Part shown: piece after piece, positions 46,087 to 61,835 of the stretch
Layout of the letters: each line of letters opens with the position of its first letter
How positions within the stretch are numbered: position 1 is the stretch's first letter
Source: Oscheius dolichura
Taxonomy: Eukaryota > Nematoda > Chromadorea > Rhabditida > Rhabditidae
Length of the DNA: 64,000 nucleotides
Assembly: GCA_932521035.1 (NCBI GenBank)
Contig: OW051497.1
Location: 7,502,001 to 7,566,000 of the forward strand
Direction: 5' to 3'
The notes under the pieces: model-generated
The model's database searches: none
What the model saw: the letters and a program-made list of their open reading frames with translations, nothing else
Told to the model about the DNA's origin: nothing
Program-made: the position numbers and the translations under genes

Positions 46087-49000
46087 CTATGTGTCGGGTT
46101 TCCTTTTTGAATCAAAAAGAGCTGCCATCTTCTTGACATCCATTTTCCCCGGCGCTGGTTCATCCCGGACGGCGGGACCTGCTCTCGGTAAAGGAGGAGG
46201 AGCTGATGGTTTCGCTGGTTTCATTGGTTTTCCTGGTTTCTAAATAACAAATAAATCAGGTAAGAAGCAGGCGCTTCCTACGTTGTTAGCAGGTGGAGGT
46301 GGGGGCGGTGCATTAGTTGGCCTGCTTAGACTATCGGCTCGACTAACTTTGACAGAAGGCTTCGAGGAAGAAGATGGAGGCATCGGGTATTCAATCTCCT
46401 GCGGAGTAGGTGGTAACGGCTTGTCCGGAACAAGATCAGCGAATCGTTCGTCGTAAATCTTAGCAAGAGCTACAGGATGCGGACGGAGTGGTATAGTTGG
46501 TGGAGGATCCTTCGGACGATTTGATGGTACCCTGGTCATGTTGGACTATAAAGAGAAATGGTTTAAATGAAGGAGAAAAATACTTACTTTAATAACAAGG
46601 GGGCCGGTTTCCACAGGGGAGGTTTGTCCCAGTGTCATCATAGGAATAGCCGGTGGAGCGTAGGTCCGTGCGTGGTTACCATCGGTGGAAGAGTAAGTCA
46701 CTTGAGATTCTCCCCACATCGCTGTGAAACTTTGCCTTAAAACATTTTCAAGAAATCCGGGAAATGAGTTACCGTTTAGGACGTTGCCCTCCAGGCGGTG
46801 GTGGAGCTTTTCTAACTGGCACCAGTGTTCCGTGAAGATTTAAGGTTTTCTTTGAATAGACCCAGATCCTGAGAAAGACACGGTTAACGTTGTTAAATAA
46901 ATCCTCTTACTCGTTTAAGATGTTCCTCTTCCTCTTCACTTTGTAATAAACACAAGCGGTAATGAACCCAATCCCAAAAACGGCAAAGAGAAACAGGAAG
47001 ACCACCGATGGAGTGATTCTAAATAAACCTCCGGTAAGTTTTAAAAGAAAAGATTACCCTCTATGAAGATTAGCAGTATTGCTATTAACAGAGCCACCAT
47101 ATCCCGGGATCTCACAAGCAACTCCGCCAAATCCATTGTCACAGTGACAATTTCCGACATTGTTGCAGACCCCTGAAAAAAACTGTGTAAAATATGTCCT
47201 AGTCTGTTTACCTCGCCAATGACAGTTGTCGTTACATTGAGACACTGTCTTGTTGACATCCTTCCTTTCCTGACATCTCGCATCAACGCAAATCTTATCC
47301 CTTCCACATTTCGAGCCATCGTTGACCATTCCCGGGTCGAATCTCTTTTTAGTACCGACAAAGGTTGTTTTTATGGCGTCACATTGGTATTCCTCTGAAG
47401 GGAGGTGATTCTCATTTGAAAAGAATGACACAAACTTGGTCCAATCCTAACTTTCGATGGAATAGCTTGAACTGTTGACGGATCACCAAAGATGGGCCTT
47501 TCTCCGAGGGTTTCACAATGTAATCGACCGCACATTACGTCTCTAAAGTAAAACAAATTAAAGGGGAAAGAAGTTAAAGTAACTGTTGTTTACATTGCGT
47601 GAATTCCTGGCTGTGAACATCAAATCCGCAATTTCCGTGAACTGTGCCATAGACGTTTTGATTGAAGCAGGCATCAATGGAAGATTTGGAGTTTGGTCCC
47701 CATATTGTCTGACATTGATCATTCTTGCTTCCGCAGATTCCCTGATAACAGAACTCCTAAAACATTGATGTTGTCGGCTATAACGACGTCCTTACGTCTT
47801 CTCTTCCCGGGCAAACATGCCCGTCCTGGACAAAAAAGTCCGCAGGGCAATCTGTCGTCTTTCCATTACAGTATTCAGCCAGGTCACAGAGTCCTGTAGC
47901 TGTCCGACATTCGGTAGCCCTTGGTTTTGGCTAAAGAAATTTCTCTCAGCCCGAGGCGTGAAATTCTACCTTGCAAGTAGCGAGGTCGCAGCATTCCCCT
48001 TCGGCGCATTCTGCTTCCCCGATCAATTTACACGTTGCACCGTCACAACAGTTGTTCAGACAGGTTCCTCCGCAATCGCACTCCTGAAGGAAAAAGCGCG
48101 TTGCCAATGCGAATAGAAGGGATAATAACCTCGCCTTTCTCCACAATCCCATTGCCACATTTTGCTTTCTCGCCGATTATCTTCTCCGGCAGATTTTTTA
48201 AACAGAGATCCATCCCTCGATTAAAGCCGCGGGTGATATATTGGAGACTGCAGTCGGACCAAAGGGTTGGAGGAGGATCTCTATAGATTTTCTTCTTAAA
48301 AAAAGTAAACGAGTGCTCTTTACCCAGTCACTGCTGCCATTAGACAGTGTTTCTGTGCATTGGGACAGCTACAAGTGGAATCATAGTCGGCATCATGCTC
48401 CATTCCAAAATTATGCCCCATTTCGTGAGCAATAGTAGCCGCTACAGCAGCCGCATTGTCATTGTGGTCGACATCCACTCCACCGGAATAGTCATAAGAG
48501 CACATTGTTCCCTTATAAGCTTTTCCCACTACCCCAGATTCGAATCGGATATTGCTGAAACAAAAAGATTAAAAGAAAGATATGAAATCCTTACGTCAAC
48601 ATATGGGCATTGTCATTTGGATGGTCTTTTAGGATTGTTTTCCTGTAGGCCAGGAAGTGTTCGAGTGTTTTATCTCCACTGGTGGCAACTGCGAATTTGT
48701 CGCCGTCTTTCCAAACTTCTGTGTACACCAGAGAAATTTTTACATTTAGGGGATGGTATAGCTGAAAATTGAGGTTGATAACAAGAAGTAAGGCTAAATT
48801 ACGGCATTGACAATGTGAGCCACAGATTGCAGCCGGTCGTTGACTTTCACCTCATCTTTGTCGTATTTTTCATACTGAACTTACTTGTTTTATTAGAATA
48901 GAATAAAAAAGCTCACAACAGAATGATCGGCAACTAAGACCAATTCCACGTATCGTTGTTTTCCGTCCATATATTCAGCATAATACGGCGGCAACCGAGG

Positions 49001-49527
49001 CGCAGTCGGCGCTGCTCGTTTCACCCGTTTTGGAAATTCTATAAAGGAGCAATGGAAAACAACGGCTATGGCTAACTTACTACATGAAAGATCAGATTGC
49101 GGCAAGAGCGCGAATGTTCCATTCCTAGACTCCAATACAAAATGGTTATTGTTGATGACGAGTAGGCCGTTAATTGAACTAGGATCACATATACTTATGG
49201 CACTAAGCTGTCCGTTATAGAGGCCGTCAAAGTGACAATGGGAAACCTAAACCCTCGGGGATGAAAAGGACAAAGACGAAGATGACTCACCAAGGAAGAA
49301 GTGGAAGTCTGATTCAGCCGGTCGGCATCGATCGTCTTCCTGTGAAAATAGGATTAAAATAGATAGCCACATGACTCCTACCTGTTCTCCTTCAATGGTA
49401 ATTTTATTGATTCACCCTCCTCGTTGGTTATCTCGAGATCTAGCGTAGAGGAATTAAACGCCTGCCTGACAAGGTCATCGGGCGAGCTCACGCCTTTCGG
49501 GGTGCTTATAGTCACTGGGCACTTCAT
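46087..49527 (-). CDS. ADAM metalloprotease-disintegrin with Pro-rich cytoplasmic tail
   Basis: Membrane sheddase of the ADAM (meltrin-like) class; the active zinc site is intact: [12 protein letters not shown] near 48390-48430. Order: prodomain ([40 protein letters not shown]), furin site KRVKR near 49000, metalloprotease ([32 protein letters not shown]), and disintegrin ([20 protein letters not shown]). Then come a Cys-rich region ([40 protein letters not shown]), an EGF-like motif ([19 protein letters not shown]), a TM helix ([20 protein letters not shown]), and a tail with several PxxP stretches ([24 protein letters not shown]). TAG stop at 46087-46089. The ATG at 49527 follows an acceptor and a tiny uORF but opens no signal peptide, so a signal-peptide exon may lie upstream. 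C. elegans adm-2 is the likely relative. Confidence 0.9.
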
Positions 49528-50506
49528 AACGGTTATTTAAAAAGACATCTGAAATTTTAAAAAATTAGCGGGAAAATGGACAAATTCAAAAAATAGGTGT
49601 GTGAGTGAAGGGTACATGATGAAAAGCCGTTGTAAGATGGAGCGCGTAGACGACTGGATTCAATGTGTAATAGCCTGCACTTTTCAGGGAGACCAATAGA
49701 TTGGACGACGAGGGTCCCCTGCTGACCATTGGACGCACTTTTCGGACAACTCTGGGATCAAAAATCGCCTGAGAGTCACAAGAACGGGGAGGAGGAAGTG
49801 AAATAAGCTGTGAAAAATCAGACGACGCCCTCTCCACGGCATGAATTGATCAGACTAGACCCCCACTGGCCGATACATGTCACGCGGGGAGGGGAAGGGG
49901 GTCGCATTTCGTAAGGAAAAATCATCAGGGAGGTCTTAAAACAGGTGGGAATTTCCCTAAGACGGTGTGTAAAGCGCTACCTATCAACAACAGACAGCTG
50001 GAAAACGGTCACGAGGACCGGAACCACGAGAGGTGGTGGCCTAGACCGGGTTCGCCGAGTCAAGAGGGGAAAACAATGACTAAGGCTTCAATGGACGCCA
50101 CGTTACAAGCCGCATCCTCCGTTTTTTTATCAGTGGGATGACTCAAGGTAGCCAGGTAGCTCGATGGATCGATGTTAGTGGGTTAAAACAGCAAAAGAGA
50201 TATCGTTTTAGTCGTTTATTTATAGAAATTTCTCTCTGCGTAAGGCAACATGTTTACCAGCACTTTCCATATAAAATTTAAGATGGATGAATTAAACATA
50301 AATATATACAGGTATGACAATCCGGCAAAGTTACAATTATCACATTAACTGAATACAGTTCGGGGTAGGTATAACCGCGCTTAATTTTGTTTTCTTGCTG
50401 TGTAAGTGGAAGGACTAGTACCCATGAGATTTAGGCACACTGTTCGGAAAGAAGTGATAAATTAGAATAGTTATAATATGACAAAAGTGCATCATCACAA
50501 AATGAC
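49528..50506. other. Region between ADAM and kinase genes
   Basis: Should contain the start of the ADAM gene and the kinase 3' UTR. A hydrophobic reading at about 49985-50040 (PPPLVVPVLVTVFQLSVVD) followed by AG|GTAGC has the look of a signal-peptide exon, but no ATG lies in frame. No other coding is seen. Confidence 0.4.
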
Positions 50507-55073
<4,567 letters not shown>

Positions 55074-55089
55074 CGCGGGGGGACCCGCG
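55074..55089 (-). promoter_or_regulatory. gck-4: 6-bp GC hairpin directly 5' of the kinase start codon
   Basis: On the minus strand CGCGGG-TCCC-CCCGCG is followed at once by ATG. The leader after the TTTCAG acceptor is only about 28 nt, so this hairpin takes up most of the proximal 5' UTR and could slow initiation. Confidence 0.55.
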
Positions 55090-55109
55090 TTTTCTTATTT
55101 CTCTGAAAG

Positions 55110-55976
55110 AAAAGATTTAAATTGCAGAGCCAAGAAAAGAAGGAAGAATTACAGGAATTAGCAGAAAATTGATTGACGAGCTCTTTTGAAAGAAGACAAA
55201 AGCGACGCGACCTTCAAGTCATCGGCAAAAGGAGGATGAGTAAATTGTGCAGCTTGCCGATAGAAATTTGTAATATAAAGGCAATAGAAAATTGTTTTTA
55301 AATGTAATTGTGATACTTTTGGAAGTAATCAATGATAAAAGAAATTTAGTTGGTAGGGAAAGAAAGGAATGCGTCTTAGGGGGGAGCGATTACTCAGCTA
55401 ATATGCGCCTTACTGGCGTCTTTTAGGATGAATCATCTCAAAATTCCTAAAGGAATCTTGTCCGACAGTTATTTTCGTTGGCAATTGTCCAAAAATTGAA
55501 TGTATATCTCTCCCAGAAGTAAAAAGAAGCCGCGCCGCAAACCGCAACGCATGACTAGGGGCGCAGATAAAAGTGACTCATCTCCCGGAGTGTTCAAGTT
55601 CCATTGCCCTAAGTGTCACTTGTTCCGAACATTTGTCACAAAACCAAACATGAAATTTTTCTCATCCACGGTGTGTTTTGCACGACTGGGAAGGGAAGAA
55701 GAAAGAAGGGAGAAAAATTGTTTATTAAGAGAAAATAAGGAAAAAAATAGGGAAGACAAATAACCGGGATGAAAATAGCAAGTTTGACACACAGATGGCA
55801 GCGAGATAGACCTTTTTGAGCATGGAGACAGGTTATTTTCCATAAATTTGCACACAGAGTGATAACAGAGAAGACATTTAACGACGCTGGGAAGACATGG
55901 CAAGAACATGAACCATTGGAAAAGAATTCAAACAAAGAGAATATGGCGGCAGACCACCTGCCCTGCCGATAACCCG
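55110..55976. other. Intergenic region between kinase and PY-motif membrane protein
   Basis: AT-rich; no gene supported. Open frames at 55500-55763 (+) and 55616-55935 (-) overlap each other and have no motif. Confidence 0.45.
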
Positions 55977-58178
55977 CTATAAGGAGGTTTGGTCAACATT
56001 TCGAGATACGGTATAAACGGAAGTAGAAGATTGAGCGCTCTCGTAGCTGGGAGGTAGAACCATTGGCTGCGTTGCTCCCGGCCGATCCGGCGCCACTCTG
56101 AAGTGAACTCTCATTGAGGTTTAGTATATTATTTGTGGGCTGGCGGGTGAGTGAGACACATTTTACACGAGAAACGGACAACAGGTAGATGAACGATGTT
56201 TATGGCATGCAGATCATAGGGGATTTTATGTCTCTCTGGCCACCTCCGCCCGTGTTTTAGACCCCAGAAAGCTTAATTTGAGGCGAGGCGCGTTTAGAAT
56301 AACAGGGAATGGGAAAGCGGTTCGTTATGGTAGCAGCTGCTGGCAATTCACCCCAAAGTCGTATCGCGCAACTTTTTTGGGCAAGCCATCTGCATTCCAG
56401 ATGCGCGAAACCGCAGATATTACTACAAATTGGTCATTTCAACGAGGTTTTGATAAGAGTATAGTCGTTTCCGGCAGTTTATAGGATAATGAAGGATATT
56501 ATATTTAAAACAGATTTTTGATCCTTTAAAGATAAAGCATTTGTGGGAAAATGCTCTTGTGATAAGCAAAACACCAAAATTCTAAAGAATCTCGTCATAA
56601 ACTGGGATGTTTGCCTCGAAAATTCCATTGGGTGTGGTCTGATTCACATTCTGAGTCAATCTAAACGGGCTTCCTGCATTGTGTTTTTTTTCTTTTAATC
56701 TTTCCCGAATTTCGTTCCAAGGTGTGAAAAGTGAAACAGTATTGTTAATCGCAGGCGCAAACATCGGTGCTGGCTACCGGCCATAGTTCCTATTGTTTTT
56801 CTCTCGCGACAAACAGAAGCTAGCCTTTAAATTTTGCTGCTTAGAAACTGTTACGAAAAGCAAAAGAGGGAACAAAAGTTTGTGTTAAATAATTTAAACA
56901 AAAAAATGAGGGTGGTAGCAAGAAGCGGCTGCTGAGGAACACAGCGTTTTGATATGTGTTACAAAAAAGGCATAGCCAGTTATAAACATGCACATTTAGC
57001 GGCTGGAACAAAATCATGCGTTGTTCTGGCCTATTACCTGACTACTCTCTCATTTCTCTTTCCAGTACTAGGTGGTTTATAGGAGGGGACTCTGAAGAGG
57101 CTTGGTACTACTTGGCATAACGACAAGGTGAAGAAACTATAGGAAAGGGAAACACACCTTTCTACCGCCCGTGGATGAGAAGTTGGATTTGCTGTCATGC
57201 TGACTGCTTGTTCATACGATGGCAGGTCACTGATACTTTGATTGCGGAACTGAAAAATGCTTGACAATGAAACGGAAAAGGGGTTTGATCTGTCAAGCTC
57301 ATATTTCCCTATGACATTGCCAAATAAACTACTCGTTCTTTTGTTTAATCCGTTAAGTAGAACTGCTAAAATCAAACAAAACTGTCTACAGCTCTTTTAA
57401 ATCTGGTTGAAGCAGGAATTTTTTCAAATAACGGATTGTAAGAGGATTACGTTTCAAGTACTAACAAAAAGTTGCTCGAGGCGCCCTCTTGTGCCGAGCA
57501 CTTCAAGTTTACAGAAACGATTGTAGTATGATAGCACACTTTCCATTAAAGGAACTCTGAGGGACCCGGGGAGCATACTGTAGATTTTCGCGGGCTTTCT
57601 CAAAGCCCGGGAAAACGCATTCCTGATCTGCGCGTTTGGTTATATTTTTTCCGTTGATTTCAATAAGACAACAATTTGTTATGGCTAATTAATATAAATC
57701 ACGTCAAAAAATTACCAGAAAAATAGCAAAGCAAGGCCAAAAACGCAGGCGCGTTCAAAATTCAAACGTGCGCCAAAAGCGAAAGGACGCTTGTGAGCGC
57801 AGTCGTGGCGGAACCCTTGCGCTCAAGCCGAGGTCCCTCAGAGTTTCTTTAAATGATCACGAGGTTATACATAATTAGTAGATAAAACACTCACATTCAT
57901 TCCCTGTGTCACTGTGGCTATATACACCGGCAGTCCTGTCCGCCGCGACACCTCCTCTCCGTGTGCTGCCCTTGTAATAGCCGCATTTATCAATGCCTGG
58001 AAAGATTGCTTCATTCAAACAGGAAGATTACCTCTCTCCGTCGCTGTCGTTTTAGTTCCAGGAATTTCTTAGCTGTTTTCCTTACAGCTATGCAAAAAGC
58101 AACCCATATCACGACTGATAACATAAGGAGGAGGAAGACGAGCACTACTAACAGGATGTCTTCCCGATCTTCATCCAT
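55977..58178 (-). CDS. Small single-pass membrane protein with LPSY, PPSY and C-terminal PDZ-ligand motifs
   Basis: Four exons: 58178-58032, 57996-57895, 57249-57158, 56097-55977. They total 462 nt (153 aa plus TAG) with every phase matching. The ATG follows TTTTTCAG by 7 nt. A short acidic N-terminus (MDEDREDI) is followed by one TM helix (LLVVLVFLLLMLSVVIWVAF) and a basic stop-transfer (VRKTAKKFLELKRQRRRE). The cytoplasmic tail has DLPSYEQA and LPPSYESA, both WW-domain ligands of the L/PPxY type, and ends QTSL, a class I PDZ ligand. Drosophila Commissureless and mammalian NDFIP/PRRG proteins share the plan of one or few TM helices with LPSY/PPxY tails that recruit Nedd4 ligases. I infer a trafficking-adaptor role from this. 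Possible extra cassettes exist: 57100-57058 (VPSYKPP) and 56764-56582 (ends PVYDEIL). A MITE lies in intron 2. Confidence 0.72.
56582..56764 (-). CDS. Candidate alternative 3' exon of the PY-motif gene
   Basis: An open frame reading MFAPAINNTVSLFTPWNEIR and ending NIPVYDEIL-TAG (56582-56584) lies inside the last intron of the PY-motif gene. An acceptor-like CCGGTAG/CCAG precedes it. It does not fit the phase of exon 3 directly, but would fit an intermediate VPSYKPP exon at 57100-57058. It could be an alternative C-terminus or a small separate gene. Confidence 0.3.
   Translation of the reverse strand: MFAPAINNTVSLFTPWNEIRERLKEKKHNAGSPFRLTQNVNQTTPNGIFEANIPVYDEIL
57546..57852. mobile_element. 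TTAA-flanked MITE, copy 2 (intronic)
   Basis: A 307-bp unit begins TTAAAGGAACTCTGAGGGA and ends with its inverse (CCCTCAGAGTTTCTTTAA side at 57832-57852). The 21-bp termini differ at one position. TTAA is at each end (57546-57549 and 57849-57852). It lies in intron 2 of the PY-motif gene. It has no coding capacity. The ends follow the same pattern as the 45556-45788 copy (TTAAAGG-ACT-AGGGACC), so both belong to one family. Confidence 0.75.
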
Positions 58179-60124
58179 ACTTATCCTGAAAAATAGAGCA
58201 TTAGTGAGGGAGGAGTAAGTATATCAATGACTTTGTAATGGGGTCGGGAAGAGGTTATCGAGAGAGTTCTTGAGGCAGCGAGGCGCAACCAGTTTTGTGG
58301 TTTGAAAGGCAAGCATACTTTGGCTTTTTATATAAACAAACTCCAAGAATATATTGAAAACGGCTGCAAGGTGTTGGCTTGTTGTCCTTTTGCGGTGGCA
58401 GACAGGCCATAAAATGTTTCAAAAGGAGAGGAAAAGCCGCCGCCTTAGAAAGGAAGCCAACAGCCTGGTGTTTAATACATTTTCTTCAAAAAAGAGAAAA
58501 CAACAGACCGTTTCATTAAAAGGGAATGCAAGCAAAAAATCTTTGAATTATGTCTGTCGATGGGAATGTTTTCCATTACCGAAGAACAACAAAACTTTTT
58601 GAAATTAAGAAAATCGTAGATTAAAAGAAAGGAAGGAAGCAAAGAACAAGAGCGGCATTGGATACGGATCTTCGGAGCACTGATGGTTGCCGGAAATACC
58701 ATGAATTATCGATGGCCCTTGTTCAAAAGAGGTACGCTTGCCGAAATCCGGCAACAATGGCATGTTAATGAATATTTCATAGAGGGTCAGCCTGGTGGAA
58801 ACAAGAACGCCGGGTAGGTAGAATCAAAATGTTCTAATTGAGAGTGGATATTAGCGGGATCACAGTCGATCGCCTGAGAGGGGAAAAAAGCGGTCCGCCG
58901 ATGGCCCAGAATCTTTTACGGATCCTCATTATTCCTGAGAAAGATGTCACCCTTCACATTTAGGCTTAAATGGCGAGAGGGGTGCGTGCAGTTTAGCAAT
59001 ATGCAAAGGTAAAGAATCAGGTGAACGCGTGCTGTTAGCAAAGGCACTGATTAATGGTGTTACGGGGAGAGAAGAAGCGACGTTTCCGGTTGGCACCGAG
59101 GCCGGAATTGCCGGCGGGCTCACGCAGACGCACGCGCCGGGTCAAACACTCCTCCGTGTGCCGTTGACAAACCGGAAAAAAGCCTCACGGCATCTCTTCA
59201 CCAATGAACAACAAAGGGTACGCGGGAGGTCAGAAAGCTTCTACTCTTCAACCTGCATGTTTGCTGTATTCAAGTGGAGGCGGAGGGTTGGCAATTTATG
59301 TCGGGAGGGAAAAAGTAGGATAGAAAAAGTAGAAGCATTGTACACAGCTGTGAAATATCATTTTCTGGCTGGTATTCATATCTAAAAGGTGATGCATACG
59401 CCGCAAAGTGGTGAGACACTTTATTCCGTACTGTATACTATTCGTGGGAAGCAGAAGAAAACACAGGAATTTAGATATTTCTGGGTGAATTTCGGAATAA
59501 ACACTCAAGAGATGTTTGCCTGATTGCCGTCATGTATCAAAATGCCAGGGGCAAGTGACAAATTGTCAGGTGTTGCCCATGACCTTTGCGAATCCAGTTG
59601 GAAATTGAGGAAGTCTCAATGTAGAGATTCTTCTTTTGTTTGCACAGAAATCTGCACTTCTCTTGCTCTCGAAAAAACAAAGAAAAGTCGACAAATCATG
59701 CTCATGATCGCATAATTTCAAACAAATGTTTACCCCGGGCTCTGCTTGCTTGGATGCGTCTTGAAGACTTGCCTGAAAGTGACACCTTGCCAGTTGCGCA
59801 TAATGTAAATAGACTTTCCGTTTTCCGCGTTCCCACAGACGCTTTACAAGGAGAGGAAACTGTATGTGTCCGGAAAACGCGTGCGTCTGTTTGTGACACC
59901 TGAAACTTTCTTTTTTCTCTGTTCTTCCTGACCGGTGTCCATTTGGAACCCGAAGAAAGAACGGCATCCTCTTTTTCTTCTCTTCGGGGCTATTCCCTTT
60001 GTACAAGGGCTTCGACAGAGCTTACTAGAAAAGCCAACAGGTCGGCTTGAGACGAGATGATCCTGGTAATTGCGCCGGTGACACGGCCTTTATATGTAAC
60101 ATCGGGGCTCTAGGCAGCGAACAA
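58179..60124. other. Divergent promoter region between PY-motif gene and collagen
   Basis: No gene supported. A 146-codon open frame at 59566-60006 (-) has no motif and no splice or start context that convinces. The 3' end holds a TATA-like TTTATATG at about 60089-60096, 29-36 bp before the collagen ATG. Confidence 0.45.
60089..60096 (+). promoter_or_regulatory. TATA-like box of the collagen gene
   Basis: TTTATATG lies 29-36 bp upstream of the collagen ATG, followed by GGGGCTCTAG, a possible trans-splice acceptor 11 nt before ATG. Cuticle collagens often have TATA promoters. If both are used, the outron would be very short. Confidence 0.35.
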
Positions 60125-61309
60125 ATGCTGTCGCCCTTCTACCTGGTGGCATTAGCCTTGGCAGCTTCTGGTGTTTCTATCTTATCAGTTATACTCGTCT
60201 CTTATGAAATTTATTCGGACCTAAACTTACTGGCTACCAATATTGAAGAAGAGCTCCGAGAATTTAAGGTAGTACGCTAGGGCTGCCAATAATATTCCGG
60301 CGGTGATTTTAGGGCTCTACTAACGAGGCCTGGGACGAGCTGATGACTATCCAGTGGAAAATGGAAACAATTGATCATATTACCACTACGAAGAGGCGAA
60401 GTATCGTCGAGCGGGATGTGTTTGTAAACAAGAAAGGTGTACATAAAATTAAAGTGGGCTACAACCATTTATTATCAGTGTTTTGCCATTACAGACAAGA
60501 CAAAATGTTTTCCTCCAGCAAAGGTTGCCAAGTTGGTGTATGTGCGAGCCTCTCCGACCAGTCTGTCCTCCAGGAGCAAGAGGACCTCGTGGAGAACCTG
60601 GTCAACCTGGATGTTTGTGATTGTTTTACCTTTAAAACAAGCTAATATAGTACCAGGAGAAAGGGGCCGCCCTGGAGACAATAATTATGAAACTATCCGG
60701 CCGTCTGTCTGTGATCTTCGGCATACAGGCTGTGTGAGATGCCCTTCAGGCCCTCCCGGAGTACGGGGCTCCACTGGAGCTATGGGCAGACCTGGATCAA
60801 TGGGAGAGAAAGGTAAGATCAAACTATAAATGTATACACTGTTCAGGTTCACCTGCTGAAAACGGCGGAGCTGGTTTCCGCGGACCTCCGGGACCCAGAG
60901 GCGATCAAGGATCTCCAGGTAAGATTAATTTCTTGACAGCAGCTGATTAATAACATTTTAGGTAGAAGTGGTATTCCTGGAAAGCAAGGTGTCCCGGGGA
61001 AGGGAAATGTTGTTGTGGTCAGTAAGCGAGGACCACAAGGACTGCCAGGAGATGGTGGTCTGCGAGGTAATTCTTAATTTATCTATCATTTAAACAATCT
61101 GTTTAGGACCCCCAGGAAGACCGGGAACTCCTGGAAATCCGGGAATCCCTGGGCCCCAGGGGCCGCCCGGCTCGTTAGGATTCAGAGGCATACGGGGTGA
61201 AGCTGGGTTGCCTGGGTTCCCTGGAAGAAGAGGAGACTTTGCACGAGATGCCGGTTACTGCCCATGTCCGAAGAGATCTGTCCTTATTGCGAAAAATGTA
61301 CATAAATGA
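60125..61309 (+). CDS. Nematode cuticle collagen
   Basis: Secreted collagen of the exoskeleton. Exon 1 (60125-60269) encodes the N-terminal hydrophobic anchor/signal ([20 protein letters not shown]) and [10 protein letters not shown]. Exon 2 carries a subtilisin-type cleavage motif (TTKRRS). Exon 3 has the first Cys cluster ([12 protein letters not shown]) and begins Gly-X-Y ([15 protein letters not shown]). A short Gly-X-Y run, a non-repeat insert ([19 protein letters not shown]), then longer Gly-X-Y blocks broken by NVVVVSKR follow. The C-terminus reads [23 protein letters not shown]. All later exon joins fall after G of a Gly codon. Exon 2 most likely ends at TTT|GTAAAC (about 60421) to keep frame with exon 3. 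Cys spacing and tail fit nematode cuticle collagens. Confidence 0.93.
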
Positions 61310-61460
61310 ACCTGCAGCTACTGCTAGCCACTTTCCACAATTTAATTAATTTGAATAAATTTTTGGGCAAAATAATTGATTTCTTTAATTTTTTTTAAAC
61401 TCGCGCCCGATTTTAGCTTTGTTTCTAAATCTCTTTCATTACTCAGCAGAGCAGCACAAG

Positions 61461-61835
61461 ATGTGGCTGCTTCTCCTTTTCCTCCTTCATGTGGTGCATG
61501 GATCGTACATCCCCACTGTACAAGGAAAAGCTGCCCGTATCCCCCTTGAAGAAGAAATCGACCCTCACTACTACGGTTACAGTGTAAGTTTTCATTGTCC
61601 CGCTCACAATCCTTAGCACGTGTATCTGGCTCGTGGAACTGTTGAAAATCCTGGACAAAACTTCACCTTTCTCCTCAACCCAACAACCCAGTATTCCTGG
61701 ATACCTACTGATGACTGCTACTGGAAGAGCGAGGGATTTTGCGGTAAATTAAATTTAAATGAAATATTTTGCGAAATATTTTGCGAAACCTTTCACAGTC
61801 GCAGAAAAAATATAGAAAAAAAAATACGTGTATGA
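61461..61835 (+). CDS. Aspartic-protease-like (pepsin fold) N-terminal fragment lacking the catalytic DTG
   Basis: Exons 61461-61583 and 61617-61835 join in phase to give 113 residues. A signal peptide (MWLLLLFLLHVVHGSYIP) is followed by a propeptide-like stretch and HYYGYS, then ENPGQNFTFLLNPTTQYSWI. This aligns with the family pattern PPQNFTVIFDTGSSNLWIP, but the catalytic DTG is replaced by NPT. After DDCYWKSEGFCG the frame enters A/T-rich repeat (EIFCEIFCETF) and stops at TGA 61833-61835. A donor, GCG|GTAAAT, at 61742 could lead to further exons, but I find none before the next gene. So either a short secreted non-enzymatic protein or a decaying pseudogene. Confidence 0.6.

Noticed and set aside
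59566..60006. 146-codon open frame upstream of the collagen
   Set aside because: No motif, no splice structure and no credible start; interrupted composition typical of random open DNA.
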